In this document: piece after piece, positions 60,286-64,000 of the stretch
Position numbering within the stretch: position 1 is the first letter of the stretch
How the letters are laid out: each line of letters starts with the position of its first letter
Origin: Larix kaempferi
Lineage: Eukaryota > Streptophyta > Pinopsida > Pinales > Pinaceae
Assembly: GCA_027924585.1 (NCBI GenBank)
Contig: BSBM01000994.1
Location: forward strand, 11,229,001 to 11,293,000
Direction of reading: 5' to 3'
DNA length: 64,000 nucleotides
Made by a program: the position numbers and the translations under genes
Notes under the pieces: model-generated
What the model was told of the DNA's origin: nothing
What the model saw: the letters and a program-made list of their open reading frames with translations, nothing else
Databases searched by the model: none

Positions 60286-61740
60286 CATGATTGTCATTTT
60301 AACTGTTTTAGAAATATTGGCAAATTACATGTTTAGTCTATAAATATCGAAGTAAAATACAATTTTTTAGATTGTTTTACTTTTGATTGTATAGAGAACC
60401 TTGCAAGTCTAAATTTTTTATGGTATCTTTGTTTCAGGAGAAAAACATTCGAGTATTTTCAAAATATAATTTTGCGTCCCTTTCCAAAGGTATTTTATTG
60501 ATATTATATTTCTTATGCTATTGTATGAATTTCTATGAACTTGACGTCTCATCAAACATGCAAGGACTAATTAAAACTAGGACAATGCATTCATGACCAA
60601 TCAAGATTACTATGCCCCCTGTCATTCAGCATGGATATAGTTGTGTCATGTAGAAACACATGACTCAAATAAATGACCAGCTTATAGGGTGATGCTAAAA
60701 AATTACTAGAATCAAATTTTCGTGGCTGCTACAACTGATCGTCTATTTCCACATTATGACGTGAACTTTGATACCTCTTCTCATGCCAGAAGTTTGAAAA
60801 TTTTTATTGGCCAAACTGCCCATATTGAATTTATGGAAACCTATACATATGCAATATTTTTAATGTTGTCTTTTCCTGATTGAAGTTGGATGGTATTTAT
60901 GTCCACAAAACTACCTACAAGTTAGGTCTATGGGACCCAAAAGTACATCAAGTGACTGACAATTGATAAATTTATTGGTATCTTCTTACCAGCATTCAAG
61001 CAACCATCTACATAGCTAACCGATAAAAGTTATTAGTGGTATATTCTATGACCAAATCATTTTATTTGTAGTATGTAATCAGGATTGGATAACTTGTATT
61101 TTCATAATCATTTTATTTGTAGTATGTAATCAGGATTAGATAACTTGTATTTTTAGTCTTCATGTGGCTATGAATTAGATGATTCTAAAATTTCTTTCCC
61201 AATTTAATTTAGGTTCAAGGAAAGGAAAATGTGATATTGTATACCTACCTCCTGTGTATAACTATTGCCGAGAAATTTTAGGGTGGAAGAAGAGAAGACA
61301 GAGCATACAGAAGAGCAGAGACGAAGAAAAGGAAAGGGAAGAGAAGGCAGAGCAGCCGAGACCAAATATCTGTAATAATTTCTAATTTTGAATTTTGTTT
61401 GATAAATTATAAACCCTTCCTGAGACTAAGATGAGGAGGGCATTTTTAAGTTTTATTCTAATCAAGAGTTCCTGTCGAACTTTGTAATTGCCATGTAATC
61501 AATCATTTTCTAAGCAAATTTTAATAGTTGAATGAGAAATTTTAATGGTATTTTATGTGTTTGGAAGATTGTTTGAAATTGTTTCTTGAAAGAGGTTGTG
61601 CGATCTGTGTTTCTACAGTCTTGCAGTGTGTTTGGTTTGTTGTAGAACCATACAGGGCTGCACCACAATGTCATTTCTAAACTCACACTAAAATAGACAA
61701 AAAATTCAGAGCCCCAAAATTTCACTTTAAATTTTGAATT
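60286..61740. other. Stretch without recognised gene
   Basis: No convincing coding. It contains a tandem duplication of about 51 bp at 61056-61157 (ATCATTTTATTTGTAGTATG twice). A purine-rich run lies at 61285-61360. Confidence 0.55.
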
Positions 61741-62727
61741 AGAGGTGACATTTAATTCTCTACATGTCACCATTGCAGATATTAACGACGATGTTAAATT
61801 TTGTGATCGTCACCATTAACAAATTCAATGGTGACATTTAATTATGTGCATGTCACCATTTTATAAATTAACAGTGATTTTTATTTTTTATTTTCACCAT
61901 TAATGAAACTTTGGTGACCGTCCTTGAAGGTTCGTAACAATTTTTTTTAATAATTTGAATGGAAATTGTGATGGTCCTTTACCTAGCATTTCCAAATGAG
62001 GTTACGTTGACAGTTATTGCTGTAATAATGATATATTGGTGATGGACATAATTCATCTCCATATATCCCCTACTTCTTACGCTACCTTTGGTGATGCTCG
62101 GGTTTTGGTGATGAGGGCCATTTTAACCACCACCAATTAAGTTATGGTGATGGTTATTAAATCTATGTCATTGTTGTCCTTTGGAATTGGTGTTGGTCTC
62201 TGACCATCATGATTGATGATTATTGTTGATGGGCATGGCATGTCTCCATATATCCTCTTTGGCTACGTTGCGTTTGGTGACATTCGGATTTTTGGTGGCA
62301 AGGGACATTTTAACTGTCATCAATGGGGTTATTTTGACTGTCTTTAAAAATATGTCACTATTGTCCTTTCGAATTGGCGACGGTATCTGACCATCACAAT
62401 TGATGTTTATTGGTGATAGACATAGAGCGTCTCCATATCTCCTCACTTTTGGCTACTCTTCCTTTGGTGACGTTCGATTTTTGGTGACAGGAACCCTTTT
62501 CACTATCACCAATGAGGTTATGGTGATTGTTATTAAAGTTATGTTTCTATTGTGCTTTGAAATTGGTGATAGTCGTGGCATGTCTCCATATCTCCTTTCA
62601 CTTTTGGTTACGTTTCCTTTGGTGACGTTTTGGGTTTTGGTGACGAAGGCCCTTTTGACTGTCACCAATGAGGTTATGTTATGGTGATTTTTTTCTCCCA
62701 TCACCATAGGCATTTTGTCCTGTAGTT
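61741..62727. mobile_element. CACTA-like repeat-rich sequence
   Basis: About four units of 156-190 bp (CTCCATAT..CTCC at 62061, 62242, 62432 and 62588). Each carries TTTGGTGACG and CTATCACCAAT-like motifs in both orientations, like the subterminal repeats of CACTA transposons. The right end CCTGTAGTT is one base from the CACTA terminal CCTGTAGTG. It interrupts RT of element G. No left end, transposase or 3-bp TSD was found, so the left limit is arbitrary. Confidence 0.45.
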
Positions 62728-64000
62728 TCTTCTTCTTGTTTAGGGCCCTATAGTCAGTGCATATGCGTAATGTCCCATCCATCTTCTTGACTAGGACCAC
62801 TAAAGATGCAAATGGACTTGAACTTGGTCTAATGTACCCCAAGTCATGTAAATCCTTCATGGATCACTCTATATCATCCTTGAACCTCATTGGATGCTTG
62901 TAAGGATGAATTTTGATGGGTTGTGTGCCCACCTCCAAATCAATGCTATGCTCAACACCCTTATCTGGTGGTTTTCCATGTGGAAGGTCTCCAAATACCT
63001 TCTCATGCTTGCATAACAACCTCTTAATGTCGTTAGGATGTTGTGACATATCAATAGTAGTGCCTTGAAATGTGATGAGGCATTCAAAAAAACACTTAAT
63101 GTCTCCATGCCTCAAGGTAGATCTCATACTGTGTGAAGACACCACTTGATTAGGATAGGTTTTGATGCCTTTCAACACAACTTACTTCCCATTAGGATCT
63201 TGAAACATCATTTATGGCACCTTGTAGTTCATAGAATTCTCTCCAATGGAATATAACCACTGGACTCCCAATACCATGTTAGTATCGGCACCATTGATCA
63301 CATAGAAGATATTTGTCAAAGTATAATCTACAATATTGACTTGCAACTTTGGAATCCATCTAGTACATTTCATGGAGTTATTGCATGGAATGATGATACT
63401 GAAACCATCAAAGGTTTATGTGGGTAGCTTCCTTCTTTCCACCTAGGCCAAATCAATGAAGTTGTGAGTAGCACATCCATCAATCAAAATTGTGACTCTT
63501 TGTCCTTGCACCACTCCCTTGAATCTAAGAGTGTGCTAGCGTGGGACTCCTCTAGTTAGAACTGCAATATTTCCACCCTCAGGTGATGGATTCTCTTAAT
63601 GTGATGTCTCAAAGGCCCCATCTACATCAGCTTGCTCCTCTTCAATATTCTCCTTAGATTAACTTATTGCTAAGACCTCAATGCAAAGAGCCTTTCCCTT
63701 AGCACACTTGTGGCCTAAAACCCATAGCTAATGGCAAGTGAAACATAGTTTCCTTCTTCTCAACTCATCTTCGTCTTTGAATGTGTTCCCCTTCTTGAAG
63801 TTTCCATCCAAATTCCTCAAAGGATGTATTTGGACGTTGAAATTGGTGGGAATAGGAACTCTGGGAGGATATCTTGTCCTTGGAAAGGCATAAATTGCAA
63901 GTCTCTTGTTCTTCCCATTGCATCTTGCAAATTATTTGGATTATAGGCATTGACCAACCCCTTTGTGATGAACCTGCAATAATTAATGTATGAAAACACA
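62728..64000 (-). pseudogene. pol: Element G: partial Ty3/gypsy gag-protease-RT
   Basis: Runs off the right edge. From the N-terminal side: Gag end with a knuckle of the C-x2-C..G-H-x-C kind near 63750-63700 (VLGHKCAKGK); protease ILIDGCATHNFID near 63490 (D-G-C where D-S-G is usual) and VLGVQWLYSIGE near 63260; RT linker KHEKVFGDLPHGKPPD at about 62990; RT YIRPSSSPFASLVVLVKKMD and ICTDYRALNK. Coding stops at 62728 at the CACTA-like end. Several stops are present. The knuckle and RT style are typical of chromovirus-like elements, distinct from D. Confidence 0.8.

Overview
This is plant nuclear repeat DNA: nested LTR retrotransposons with no convincing host gene, no rRNA or tRNA gene and no CRISPR. 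The evidence is Ty3/gypsy gag-pol coding, plant-type primer-binding sites (PBS), TG..CA long terminal repeats (LTRs), 5-bp target-site duplications (TSDs) and stop patterns typical of methylated plant repeats. The size of the elements (one insertion spans 26 kb with its guests) suggests a large genome, perhaps a gymnosperm, but nothing here fixes the species.

Layout. (A) 80-10496, + strand: a young Tat/Ogre-like non-autonomous element with 725-bp LTRs and a perfect ATAAG TSD. It encodes Gag, a protease and only the first part of reverse transcriptase (RT). (C) 10502-13801, 31110-32648 and 58892-58939, - strand: one old unrecognised reading frame of about 1,200 codons, cut into three pieces by later insertions; at its 3' side lies an LTR end plus PBS. 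(B) 13802-31104, - strand: a non-chromoviral Ty3/gypsy complex with three LTRs and two internal regions; the second internal region keeps only gag-protease. It has an extra gag-like segment between protease and RT, and a long 3' additional ORF. (D) 32649-58886, - strand: a chromovirus with unusually long 4.7-kb LTRs. Its gag-pol is split by (F) 40096-42315, a probable solo LTR in RT, and (E) 43779-53491, a + strand non-autonomous element in gag. Removing E and F leaves about 4.56 kb of gag-pol, a normal chromovirus length. (G) 62728-64000, - strand: part of another Ty3/gypsy gag-pol, broken in RT by a CACTA-like repeat-rich sequence ending near 62727.

Order of events: C is older than B, D and the sequence A landed in. 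E and F came after D. A is the youngest by LTR identity (about five differences in 725 bp by eye). The genes do not act as a host pathway. The likely functional link is mobilisation in trans: E shares LTR ends, PBS and polypurine tract (PPT) type with D, and A needs an outside RT and integrase.
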